From JANNRA01 sp031401035 (lineage in GTDB: Bacteria > Desulfobacterota > Binatia > HRBIN30 > CADEER01): 12,606 bases of DNA. Under the pieces are notes generated by a model. That model worked only from the letters and a program-made list of their open reading frames with translations. It was not told the DNA's origin and ran no database searches. Location: positions 1-12,606 of the forward strand of contig JANNRA010000224.1 of the NCBI GenBank assembly GCA_031401035.1. Direction: 5' to 3'. Position numbers and translations under genes: made by a program. Below, in pieces: positions 1-7,121 of the stretch (within the stretch, counting starts at the first letter, position 1; each line of letters opens with the position of its first letter).

Positions 1-24
1 AGCAGCGTGTTACGAAGATGGGTC

Positions 25-60
25 CCCTCTCCCGCAGGGAGAGGGTCAGGGTGAGGGGAT
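25..60. repeat. intergenic inverted repeat followed by G-rich direct repeats
   Basis: CCCTCTCCC (25-33) and GGGAGAGGG (37-45) form a perfect 9-bp stem with a 3-base GCA loop. They are followed by related G-rich units, GTCAGGG and GTGAGGGG, up to position 59. Hairpins of this composition are, from memory, very common between genes in GC-rich proteobacterial genomes and behave like REP-type dispersed elements. There is no T tract, so it is not a classic intrinsic terminator, although it could mark the end of a gene left of the window. It lies about 45 bp upstream of the first gene. Confidence 0.55.
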
Positions 61-103
61 CACCACGACTGATGCTCCTGGGACACGCCACAGGGAGAGA
101 CCC

Positions 104-1063
104 ATGCCGGCCCGCCTTGCTCTCGCCCATCTGCCGACACCCCTGATAGCGCTCGACCGCCTCGCGGCGACGCTCGATCTGCCCAGCGGCGCGCTGCTCG
201 CCAAGCTGGACGACGCCACCGGTCTCGCCGGCGGCGGCAACAAGGTGCGCAAGCTCGAGTACCTGTGCGCGGCGGCGCGGGCGGAGAACTGCGACGTCCT
301 GGTCAGCGGCGGCGGCGCGCAGAGCAACCACGCCCGCCTCACCGCCGCCGCCGCGCGCCGCCTCGGCTTCGACTGCGTGCTGGTCCTCGGCGGGCGCCCG
401 CCGGCGCTGCCGACCGGGAACCTCATCCTCGATCATCTGCTCGGCGCCGAGCTGCGCTGGATCGACGCCTACGACTTCGCCGCGCTCGAGGCCGGCATCG
501 TCGCCGCAGGGGCCGCGTTGGCGGCGGCTGGGCGTCGTCCGTTTGCGATCCCGATCGGCGGCTCGACGCCGACCGGCGCGCTCGGATACGCCGACTGCGC
601 CGCCGAGATCCTCGCGGTGGCCGCCGATACCGACCTGATCGTCTGCGCCTCGGGTTCGGGCGGTACGCAGGCCGGCCTGGCGGCCGGCTGCGGCGACCAT
701 GCGCGGGTCCTCGGTGTCGATGTCGGGGCGCGGTCGGACCTGCCGGCACACGTCAGCCGCCTGGCGGCCGCGACCGCCGCGCTCCTCGGTCGAGCGGCGC
801 CGGTCGGCCTGGCACAGGTCGACGCGGCGCAGATCGGCGGCGCCTACGCTGCCCACACCGACGCCTGCCGCGAGGCCATCCTGCTCGCCGCCCGCCGCGA
901 GGGGCTAGTACTCGACCCGGTGTACACCGGCAAGGCGATGGCCGGGCTCATCGCCGCCCGCCGCAGCGGCCGCATCGGCCGCCAGTCGCGCACCGTCTTC
1001 GTGCACACCGGCGGGCTGCCGGCATTGTTCACGCCGGAGAACGCCAGCTGGCTGCTGCAGTGA
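104..1063 (+). CDS. dcyD: D-cysteine desulfhydrase (PLP-dependent, ACC deaminase family)
   Basis: A 319-residue fold-type II PLP enzyme, close to the family's usual length (about 325-340). It should break D-cysteine into pyruvate, H2S and ammonia in the cytoplasm, for detoxification or sulfur recovery. Visible motifs are GGGNKVRKLEY with the PLP lysine at K47, the substrate loop GGAQSNHAR (S74, N75, H76), and the phosphate-binding loop ASGSGGTQAG (about 182-191). ACC deaminases have Glu in DPVYEGK and Leu in HLGG. This protein has Thr at both places (T275 in DPVYTGK, T302 in HTGG), the pattern of D-cysteine desulfhydrases. The ATG is preceded by GGGAGAGA with good spacing. The gene stands alone and converges on the next gene, so context adds nothing. 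Activity on another D-amino acid is possible. The gene symbol is by family resemblance. Confidence 0.85.
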   Translation: MPARLALAHLPTPLIALDRLAATLDLPSGALLAKLDDATGLAGGGNKVRKLEYLCAAARAENCDVLVSGGGAQSNHARLTAAAARRLGFDCVLVLGGRPPALPTGNLILDHLLGAELRWIDAYDFAALEAGIVAAGAALAAAGRRPFAIPIGGSTPTGALGYADCAAEILAVAADTDLIVCASGSGGTQAGLAAGCGDHARVLGVDVGARSDLPAHVSRLAAATAALLGRAAPVGLAQVDAAQIGGAYAAHTDACREAILLAARREGLVLDPVYTGKAMAGLIAARRSGRIGRQSRTVFVHTGGLPALFTPENASWLLQ

Positions 1064-1124
1064 TCGGCTCCGGCGGTGTCGCGACGAGCCCGCGCCTCTC
1101 GCACCACCGCGCCGTCCCGCGGCG

Positions 1125-2354
1125 TCAGTTCGCCGCGACGATCGACTGCGCGATCGCGTCCCCGACCAGGCCCGCGCCGCGCGCATTGTAGTGACAGCAG
1201 GCGTCGGCGTAGATCGTCCCCTCCTCCGCCAGGAAGAGCTGCGTCAGGTCGACGAACTCGACGCCCTGCGCGGCGAGTTGCCGGCCGCGTTCGACCAGCA
1301 ATGGATAGGCCGTCGCAACCCGGCCGGCCTCGGCGACGTCGGCGTCCCAGGCGAGGCGCCGCTCTTCCTCGGTGAGCACTTTCGATCCCTCGAAGTATTG
1401 GTTGGGCTGGAGGAAGTGAAAGTACTGGATGCCCTGCCCGAGGCAGAGATTGCTCATCGCCAGCGAGGCGCGCGCCCAGACCTCGACAAAGTCCACGAAC
1501 ATCCCCTCGCTGTCGGCGAACTCGACCGGCGGCCCGCTCACCTGCGGGCCGTGCGCCTGCGTCGCCAAGCGCGCGTCGAGGGCCGCGCTGGCGGCGCGCA
1601 GCGCCGCCAGGTGGCGGCGATCGAGCCCCTCCCACAGTGCCAACAAGACGGCGCTGTGCTCGACCGGCCAGGCGGCGAAGCGCTCGCGCAGGGCCGCGCG
1701 CGCCTCGCGCGCCAGCGCCATGCGTCCCAACAGCGCCGCCGACTCCGGATCCAACCCCTGCCGGGCGTGCAGATGCCAGTTGTGCGGAAAGTACGGATTG
1801 ACGCCGTCCTGGACGTTGTCGGCGGCGCCGTCGATCTCGTTGAATCCGTCGAGATTGATGACCACGTCGAACTGCGCGCCGAGGGCCAGCAGCCCCGCCA
1901 GCACGAGCAGTTGTTGCGGCTGCTTGTAGCCGCCGAGGGCGGTGCTGAGCAGCTCGATGCGGCGGCCGGCGAAGGGCGGATGCGCCTGCAGGGCGGCCAC
2001 CAGCGCCGGCTGTCCGAGGACGAAGATCTGGTCGGCGACCGAGCCGCCGAAGATGGCGACGACGAGGCGGTCGGCAGCGCGCGTCGTCAGCGGCGGATCG
2101 CGGAAGAAGCCAAAGGCGTTGATCCCCGGCGCGCGCGGGTCGACGACGTAGCCGAAGTAGGGATGCAGCATGACGCGCTGATCCTCGAGCGCCTGTGGCC
2201 GCGGCGCCGCCTCGACCTCACCCGCCTGATGGCGCAGCCGCTCGGCGACCGCCACCCGGTCGAGCCGCAGAACGGCGCGGGTGGCGAGTTCCAGTAGCGC
2301 CAGCGAGGCGACGAGGGCGACGGCGATCAGCGCCAGGCGTTTGAGCAACAGCAC
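1125..2354 (-). CDS. membrane-anchored SGNH/GDSL hydrolase-like protein
   Basis: A 409-residue protein with one N-terminal hydrophobic helix (about 5-27, Lys/Arg on the cytoplasmic side), so most of the chain should be extracytoplasmic. SGNH-type blocks appear in order: a nucleophile motif FGGSVA (S105, with GGS in place of GDS), a glycine block ALGGYKQPQQ (about 139-148), an asparagine block NLDGFNEID (N172), and a C-terminal block DACCHYNARG with H388 and D384. The Asp-His gap is three residues instead of the usual two. Members act as esterases, lipases or O-acyl transferases/deacylases on envelope glycans; the substrate cannot be read here. The start is GTG without a clear Shine-Dalgarno, chosen because it gives a normal membrane anchor. 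It lies 82 bp downstream of the histidine kinase on the same strand, so co-transcription is possible but weakly supported. Confidence 0.7.
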   Translation of the reverse strand: MLLLKRLALIAVALVASLALLELATRAVLRLDRVAVAERLRHQAGEVEAAPRPQALEDQRVMLHPYFGYVVDPRAPGINAFGFFRDPPLTTRAADRLVVAIFGGSVADQIFVLGQPALVAALQAHPPFAGRRIELLSTALGGYKQPQQLLVLAGLLALGAQFDVVINLDGFNEIDGAADNVQDGVNPYFPHNWHLHARQGLDPESAALLGRMALAREARAALRERFAAWPVEHSAVLLALWEGLDRRHLAALRAASAALDARLATQAHGPQVSGPPVEFADSEGMFVDFVEVWARASLAMSNLCLGQGIQYFHFLQPNQYFEGSKVLTEEERRLAWDADVAEAGRVATAYPLLVERGRQLAAQGVEFVDLTQLFLAEEGTIYADACCHYNARGAGLVGDAIAQSIVAAN

Positions 2355-2436
2355 GGCCGGCGCTTAGCGCAGAATGGCCGGCGCGGCTATGCCGGACATG
2401 GATGCGGCACAACGACGGCCGCGCCTGGTGTCACCC

Positions 2437-3744
2437 TCAGGCCGCCGACGAGGCCGGCAGGACCGACGGCGCGCCGAGCTCTTCCGCTGCCGACGTCGCG
2501 ACCGGTGGAGCGAGCGGTAGGGTGACAGAGACCGTCGTCCCCGCACCCAGGCGACTGACAACGCGCAGCGTCCCGCCGTGCGCGTCGATGACGCCGCGGA
2601 CGATGAACAAGCCGAGTCCAGAGCCGTCGATGGCGCCGCTGCGCGTGCCGCGGAAGTGGCGCTCGCCGAGGCGCGGCAGCTCCTCCGGAGCGACGCCGGG
2701 TCCGTCGTCGGCCACCGTCAAGGTGACAACGTCCTCGACGCGGCGTACCGCCAGCTCGACGCGTCCGCCGGACGGCGTGAACTTGATCGCATTGCCGAGG
2801 AGATTGGCGATGACGCGCTCCATCTGCACCGTGTCGATCATCATCGGCGGCAGCGTCGGATCGACCAGCGCCTGCAGCCTCGTCCCCTTGATCGCGCTGG
2901 CGCTGCGCGCCACGACCAGGGCGTTGTCGATCACCGCGGCGAGGCTGGCGCGGCGCGGCAGGACGACCAAGCGGCCGGCGTCGATGCGCTCGGCGTCGAT
3001 CAGATTCTCCGACAAGATGATCACCTGGCGCGTACTGGCGCGAATGCGGCGCGTCAGGTCGGCCTGCTGCTCGTTCAACTCGCCGCTGCCGCCGTCGAGG
3101 AGCAGGTCGGCCAGTGCCTCGATGACGCCGAGGGGATTCTTGAGGTCGTGGCTGACGCCCGCCAGCAACTCCAGACGCAGTTCGCGCGCCTGGCGCGCCT
3201 CGGCCGTTCGTTCCCGCGCCCGGGCGTGCTGGACGAGCTGGCCGAAGAACAGCGCGACGACGAAGAGGAACGGCACCCGCAGCATGTAGCCCTGCGTCAG
3301 CAGGGCGCTGAGGTCCTGGTACTGCGCCACGGTTGTCAGGTGCGCGACGCTGACCAGCAGCGCCGCCCCGACCACCAATCCGATGCGCTCCGACAGGGCG
3401 CTGAGGAACAGCACCGCGAAGTAGAGCACGAAGATCTCGTTCGAGCCCGGATTGGCGAGCAGCAGCGCCACCGTCACGGCACTGGTGTCGAGGGCCAGCA
3501 GCGTCCACTCGAGCACCGCCGGCGACCGCAGCCGCGGCAACATCTCGGTGACCAGCACATTCGAGGCGAGATAGGCGGCGACGAACAGCGCCGCCAGCGG
3601 CGTCACCTCGGCGAGCGGACGACTGAACAAGACCAGGTAGGACGTGGCGACGATCAGGACCCAACGCAGCAGCACGATGCCGTGCACCTGCTGCAGGGTC
3701 GCCAGCGACATCGTCGGCGTGGCCCCTGCAGCATTCGCGTGCAT
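2437..3744 (-). CDS. membrane sensor histidine kinase
   Basis: About 435 residues from the ATG at 3744. It has six predicted transmembrane helices (roughly 25-41, 49-68, 79-97, 103-119, 121-139, 156-173) with very short loops and no large periplasmic domain, so any signal is probably sensed within or near the membrane. A HisKA dimerisation domain follows, with the phospho-acceptor in GVSHDLKNPLG (H199), then an HATPase_c domain with N box NLLGNAIKF (N318), G1 box DDGPGV (346-351), an F-box-like RHFRG and G2 box GSGLGL (374-379). All catalytic boxes look intact. The last 20 or so residues are Ala/Ser-rich and disordered-looking. No response regulator lies in the window, so it is an orphan kinase here. 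The frame also opens at a GTG at 3777 and has an ATG at 3711; the first 22 residues of the longest form are polar, so the exact start is uncertain. Confidence 0.85.
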   Translation of the reverse strand: MHANAAGATPTMSLATLQQVHGIVLLRWVLIVATSYLVLFSRPLAEVTPLAALFVAAYLASNVLVTEMLPRLRSPAVLEWTLLALDTSAVTVALLLANPGSNEIFVLYFAVLFLSALSERIGLVVGAALLVSVAHLTTVAQYQDLSALLTQGYMLRVPFLFVVALFFGQLVQHARARERTAEARQARELRLELLAGVSHDLKNPLGVIEALADLLLDGGSGELNEQQADLTRRIRASTRQVIILSENLIDAERIDAGRLVVLPRRASLAAVIDNALVVARSASAIKGTRLQALVDPTLPPMMIDTVQMERVIANLLGNAIKFTPSGGRVELAVRRVEDVVTLTVADDGPGVAPEELPRLGERHFRGTRSGAIDGSGLGLFIVRGVIDAHGGTLRVVSRLGAGTTVSVTLPLAPPVATSAAEELGAPSVLPASSAA

Positions 3745-3777
3745 TTGCCTGGGCTTATTGGGTTCTGCGCGGCGCAC

Positions 3778-4058
3778 GGATGATCATTTCTGCACAGCTC
3801 GTGCCGCCGGCCCTGGGCGTGTCCGGCGCCATCCGGGCGCCCGCTGGCGCGCGCCGCCGTCATCGCGTCGTCGGCTGTGACGGAAACTGACGACCGGGCC
3901 CGCCATCCGCACAGCATCCGCCACAGGTCCTCCCGCGGCGTCCGATGCGGGTCGTGGCGTCGCGCTGTGGAGAAACGCCGACGCTTGGCGGGCGGGACAG
4001 AAATCGGCTAAGCGGGCCAGAGCATGGTTTTGTATCGGAGCGAAGGGAGACTGTTGTG
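3778..4058. other. divergent intergenic region
   Basis: About 280 bp (up to about 350 if the kinase starts at 3711) separate the divergently oriented kinase and LolA-like genes, so promoters for both must lie here. I see no convincing -35/-10 pair, operator or riboswitch, and no coding frame with recognisable content. The reading frame of the LolA-like gene stays open back to an ATG at 3945, but that stretch lacks a ribosome binding site and would bury the signal peptide. Confidence 0.4.
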
Positions 4059-4061
4059 ATG
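4056..4061 (+). promoter_or_regulatory. tandem GTG-ATG start choice
   Basis: AAGGGAG at 4043-4049 is followed by GTG at 4056 and, in the same frame, ATG at 4059. The spacing is 6 or 9 bases, so either codon can initiate. The two products differ by one residue only. The site excludes the longer start at 3945. Confidence 0.5.
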
Positions 4062-4829
4062 AGCATCAAGCACACGCGTGGACTACTGGCCGCACTGCTC
4101 GGCGTCACCGCGCTGACCGCCACCGCGGGCGCCGCGCAGGAGCCGGACGCCAAGGCGCTGGTGACCGAGGTGCTGAACGCGATTCCGAAGAACGCGTTCA
4201 CCTCCAAGCTGACGGTCTCGTCCAGCGAGTTCGCGCCGCGCGAGCTGCAGATGAGCCGCAAGTACATCAACGGCGCGCACGGCAGCTACCTCGAGGTGAC
4301 GGCGCCGGACGAGCTCGAGGGCATCCGCTTTCTGTTCCTCGAGCGCACCAATCAGCCCAATGAGCAGTACATCAAGGTGAAGGCCAGCCGGAACCCGGTG
4401 CGCGTCCAGGAAGGCATCCGCACGCAGCCGTTCCTGGGGTCGGCGTTCTATGTCTCCGACCTGGTACTGCCGGAGGTCGACGCCTACGACTACAAGTACC
4501 TCGGTAAGGACGTCGTCGGCGGCCGCAGCGTGACGTTGGTCGAGATGACGCCCAAGAAACCGGCCGACGCGGTCTACGCCAAGACGGTGCTGGCGCTCGA
4601 CCCGAAGGACAAGCTGATCATGCGCCGCGAGTTCTTCGACAAGGGCGGCGACAAGGTGAAGGTCTGGACCGTCGACAAGGTCGAGCAGATCGACGGCATC
4701 TGGACGCTGAGCGGCCAGGAGATGCAGGATCTGAAGAGCAAGACCGCCTCGCGCCTCGACGTCAGCGAGATCAAGTACAACGCCGAGTTGCCAGACATGA
4801 TGTTCGCGCCGAAATACCTCAGCCGCTGA
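4059..4829 (+). CDS. LolA-like outer membrane lipoprotein-sorting-type protein
   Basis: A 256-residue exported protein. The start at 4059 is chosen because AAGGGAG lies 9 bases upstream and because it gives a clean signal peptide (Lys/Arg, hydrophobic 9-20, then Ala-rich, likely cleavage near residues 25-27). The mature part resembles the LolA_like family annotated 'outer membrane lipoprotein-sorting protein': an amphipathic start (DAKALVTEVLNAI), then alternating beta strands with the family-like segments GSYLEVTAPDELEGIRFLF, GSAFYVSDLV and ALDPKDKLIMRREFFD, ending in strand-rich repeats. Members form a half-barrel that binds lipid acyl chains in the periplasm. Many sit beside RND/MMPL exporters, but no exporter is present here, and the next gene is separated by a hairpin and has its own ribosome binding site. 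The cargo is unknown. Confidence 0.75.
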   Translation: MSIKHTRGLLAALLGVTALTATAGAAQEPDAKALVTEVLNAIPKNAFTSKLTVSSSEFAPRELQMSRKYINGAHGSYLEVTAPDELEGIRFLFLERTNQPNEQYIKVKASRNPVRVQEGIRTQPFLGSAFYVSDLVLPEVDAYDYKYLGKDVVGGRSVTLVEMTPKKPADAVYAKTVLALDPKDKLIMRREFFDKGGDKVKVWTVDKVEQIDGIWTLSGQEMQDLKSKTASRLDVSEIKYNAELPDMMFAPKYLSR

Positions 4830-4838
4830 GCCTGCCGA

Positions 4839-4869
4839 GGCGCCGCGCGGCGGGCAGCAGCGCGGCGCC
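4839..4869 (+). terminator. GC-rich hairpin between LolA-like and PQQ dehydrogenase genes
   Basis: GGCGCCGCGC (4839-4848) and GCGCGGCGCC (4860-4869) are perfect 10-bp inverted arms with an 11-base loop, starting 9 bases after a stop codon. An alternative fold exists around the 12-base palindrome at 4841-4852, flanked by CTGCC/GGCAG. There is no T tract downstream (the following bases are A-rich), so if it terminates it does so without the classic signal; it could also protect the 3' end of the mRNA. Confidence 0.5.
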
Positions 4870-4966
4870 GCGGCGACAAACAAAGACGCCGGTCGCATCG
4901 CGCGGCTGTGGTATGCAGACCGTGGCCTATCCGGGCCAGCCGCACCGCACCAAGGGGGATCGCTTC

Positions 4967-6658
4967 ATGCTGGGGAACGCCATTGATCTGTCGCGCCGGC
5001 TCGCGCTCGCCGCCGCAACCGTCATCGGCGCCGCAACGCCGGCAGCGGGCCTCGATGCCGTCCTGGTGCCGTTTGCATCGGGGTTCAGCCGCCCGGTCAA
5101 GATCACGCACGCCGGCGACAGCCGCCTGTTCATCGTCGAGAAGGACGGCCCGATCCGCATCGTGCAGAGCAACGGCACCGTGCTGGGCGCGCCGTTCCTC
5201 AATCTCACCGGCCAGGTCTCGACCGGCAGCGAACAGGGCGTGCTCAGCCTCGCCTTCCATCCGAACTACGCCAGCAACGGCTTCTTCTACGTCTCCTACA
5301 CCGACACCAGCGGCGATTCGCAGATCGTTCGGTACACCGTCAGCGGCAATCCTGACGTCGCCAACGCCGGTAGCGCCCTGCCGATCCTCAGCGTCGCTCA
5401 ACCGTTCTCGAACCATAATGGCGGCGACATCCACTTCGGTCCCGACGGCTACCTGTATATCGGCTTCGGCGACGGCGGCGCCTTCTGCGACCCGGGCGAT
5501 GAGGCACAGGACGGTGCCTCGCTGCTCGGCAAGATGCTGCGCATCGACGTCGACGGCGGCGCGCCCTACGCCATTCCGCCGAACAATCCCTACCTCGGCC
5601 CGGACGGCATCGCCGACGAGATCTGGTCGGTGGGCCTGCGCAATCCGTGGCGCTTCAGCTTCGACCGCTCCAACGGCGATATGTACATTGGCGACGTCGG
5701 CCAGAACCGCATCGAGGAGATCGACTGGCAGGCGGCCGCCAGCAGCGGTGGGCAGAACTACGGGTGGGACTGCCGCGAGGGCTCCGACGCCGCCAGCCTG
5801 GCGCCGAGCAGTTGCGGCACGATCGCCGTCTGCATGCCGCTGTCGCTGTTCACCGAGCCGATCGCGGACTATTCGCACGCCAGCGGCTGCTCGGTCACCG
5901 GCGGTTACGTCTACCGCGGCAGCGACCACCCGGCCCTCGTCGGCCTGTACATATACGCGGACTACTGCGAGGACGAGCTGCGCGCGCTGTCGTCGCCGGA
6001 CAACGGCGCGACCTGGAACGAGCAGTCGCTCGGCGCGCCGGTCGGCTCCCTCCTCCCCACCAGCTTCGGCGAGGATGTCACCGGCGAGATGTACGTCGCC
6101 AGCGACGGCGGCACCGTCTACCGCATCAGCACTGCCGCCGCGCCGGCGGCCTGCCCGGCCACCCCCAGCACCTGCACCGCGACCGGCAAGTCGACCCTCA
6201 AGGCCAAGCGGAGCGGCGACACGGCGAAGAACAAGCTGACCTGGATGTGGCTCAACGGTCCGGCGCTGACGCAGGGCGACTTCGGCGATCCGCTCGCCGG
6301 CACATCCTACAGCCTCTGCCTCTACGCCGGCACAGTCAGCGCCGGCATCGCGATCGGCATCCCGGGCATCAGCGACTGGAAGGCGGTCGCCAGCAGCGGC
6401 TACAAATATTCCGACAAGACCGCCGCCGGCGACGGCGCCTTCAAGGCGTCTCTCAAGGGCGGCGACGCCGGCAAGTCGAAGCTGCTGGTGAAGGCCAAGG
6501 GCGCTAACCTCGACCTCGCCGCCCTGCCGCTCAACGTCGCCGGCCAGCTCACCGTGCAACTCATCCGCGGCGACGATCGCGCGTGCTGGGAGAGCGTCTT
6601 CCCGGCCGCCTCGATCAGCATCGACGACGGCGCCCAGTTGAAGGCGCAGGTGCCCTGA
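4967..6658 (+). CDS. secreted PQQ-dependent sugar (glucose/sorbosone-type) dehydrogenase
   Basis: A 563-residue exported protein. The ATG at 4967 has AAGGGGGA 7 bases upstream and opens a signal peptide (RR at 10-11, hydrophobic to about 24, Ala-rich cleavage region). Residues about 35-388 form a soluble glucose/sorbosone-type beta-propeller: FSRPVKITHAGDSRLFIVEK, EQGVLSLAFHP, the catalytic-base motif SNHNGGDIHFGPDG (H150), the PQQ-contact motif GLRNPWRFSFD (R225) and GDVGQNRIEEIDW. Cysteines at 174, 269, 283, 289, 308 and 334 could form disulfides. It should oxidise an aldose or other polyol in the periplasm using PQQ and calcium and pass electrons to the respiratory chain. A C-terminal module (about 396-563) starts with CPATPSTC, then LTWMWLNG, DFGDPLAGTSYSLCLY and CWE near 540-542. 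I recall this module from Binatota-like secreted proteins; its role is unknown. No PQQ biosynthesis gene is nearby. Confidence 0.85.
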   Translation: MLGNAIDLSRRLALAAATVIGAATPAAGLDAVLVPFASGFSRPVKITHAGDSRLFIVEKDGPIRIVQSNGTVLGAPFLNLTGQVSTGSEQGVLSLAFHPNYASNGFFYVSYTDTSGDSQIVRYTVSGNPDVANAGSALPILSVAQPFSNHNGGDIHFGPDGYLYIGFGDGGAFCDPGDEAQDGASLLGKMLRIDVDGGAPYAIPPNNPYLGPDGIADEIWSVGLRNPWRFSFDRSNGDMYIGDVGQNRIEEIDWQAAASSGGQNYGWDCREGSDAASLAPSSCGTIAVCMPLSLFTEPIADYSHASGCSVTGGYVYRGSDHPALVGLYIYADYCEDELRALSSPDNGATWNEQSLGAPVGSLLPTSFGEDVTGEMYVASDGGTVYRISTAAAPAACPATPSTCTATGKSTLKAKRSGDTAKNKLTWMWLNGPALTQGDFGDPLAGTSYSLCLYAGTVSAGIAIGIPGISDWKAVASSGYKYSDKTAAGDGAFKASLKGGDAGKSKLLVKAKGANLDLAALPLNVAGQLTVQLIRGDDRACWESVFPAASISIDDGAQLKAQVP

Positions 6659-6695
6659 ATCGAGCTGGGAGGCGACCGGGGCCGCGCCCCCCCGC

Positions 6696-6884
6696 TCAGG
6701 CGCTCAGCGCCTTGATCGGTACCTGGAGGGCGAGGGCGATACGGTGCAGCTCATCGGGCTCGGCCACGGCATTGCCGTTCTCGATCGCCGACAGGCGTCC
6801 CCAGGCGATCGAGGCCCGGCGTGCCAGCACCAACTGCAGAATCCCGCGCTCGAAGCGACACTGCTTCATCGGTGTCAGTCGCAT
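6696..6884 (-). CDS. small XRE/Cro-type helix-turn-helix regulator
   Basis: A 62-residue protein that is almost entirely one helix-turn-helix domain. RGILQLVLARRASIAWGRLS is the HTH pair in the position where classic members have RGLSQEELARRAGVS..TIS. It is followed by the typical AIENGN turn and by HRIALALQVPIKAL, which matches the conserved RIAEALGVPLSEL end of the fold. There is no ligand or protease domain. The ATG at 6884 is preceded by GGGAGGG at a spacing of 8, which decides against the in-frame start at 6932. It converges on the PQQ dehydrogenase gene and is divergent from the four-gene operon starting at 7122, with about 237 bp between. Local regulation of that operon, or of itself, is a reasonable inference with no direct evidence. 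Confidence 0.75.
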   Translation of the reverse strand: MRLTPMKQCRFERGILQLVLARRASIAWGRLSAIENGNAVAEPDELHRIALALQVPIKALSA

Positions 6885-7121
6885 TGCGGCATCCCTCCCA
6901 TACCCATCTGCATCGCATCGCGAGGGCAGCAATCGTCATGCCCGCGGCCTCCCTGCGGCCGCTACACCGCAATGCGAAGGTCCCGGCAAAGGCTTGCCAG
7001 ATCAAGCCGTTACGTTCTTGCTGCGCATCTGCCGCGTGAACATACACAGCGGTGCTGCGCGGCTGGTCTCCGGCGGCCATGCGTGGTAGACGCCGAGGCG
7101 CGTCGTCGCTGACCAACATCA
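6885..7121. other. divergent intergenic region between XRE regulator and operon
   Basis: This 237-bp gap must carry the promoter of the four-gene operon and that of the regulator. The only promoter-like pair I can point to for the operon is TTGCTG (7018-7023), a 17-base gap and CATACA (7041-7046), which matches only half of each consensus hexamer. No operator-like palindrome stands out clearly. The first operon gene has no obvious Shine-Dalgarno. Confidence 0.35.

Noticed and set aside
3945..4058. Longer start for the LolA-like gene
   Set aside because: It would place 38 polar residues before a good signal peptide and has no ribosome binding site, whereas 4059 has one.
4574..6559. A long open frame (661 codons) antisense to the PQQ dehydrogenase gene
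   Set aside because: High GC removes stop codons from antisense frames. The sense strand shows clear family motifs, and the antisense product is low-complexity Ala/Val/Arg/Gly with no recognisable domain.
6678..6690. GGGGC/GCCCC hairpin between the convergent dehydrogenase and regulator genes
   Set aside because: The stem is only 5 bp with a 3-base loop and no T tract, so it is not distinguishable from background in such GC-rich DNA.
7018..7046. Promoter TTGCTG, 17 bases, CATACA upstream of the operon
   Set aside because: Each hexamer matches only about half of the sigma-70 consensus, which is expected by chance in a 237-bp region; kept only as a note.
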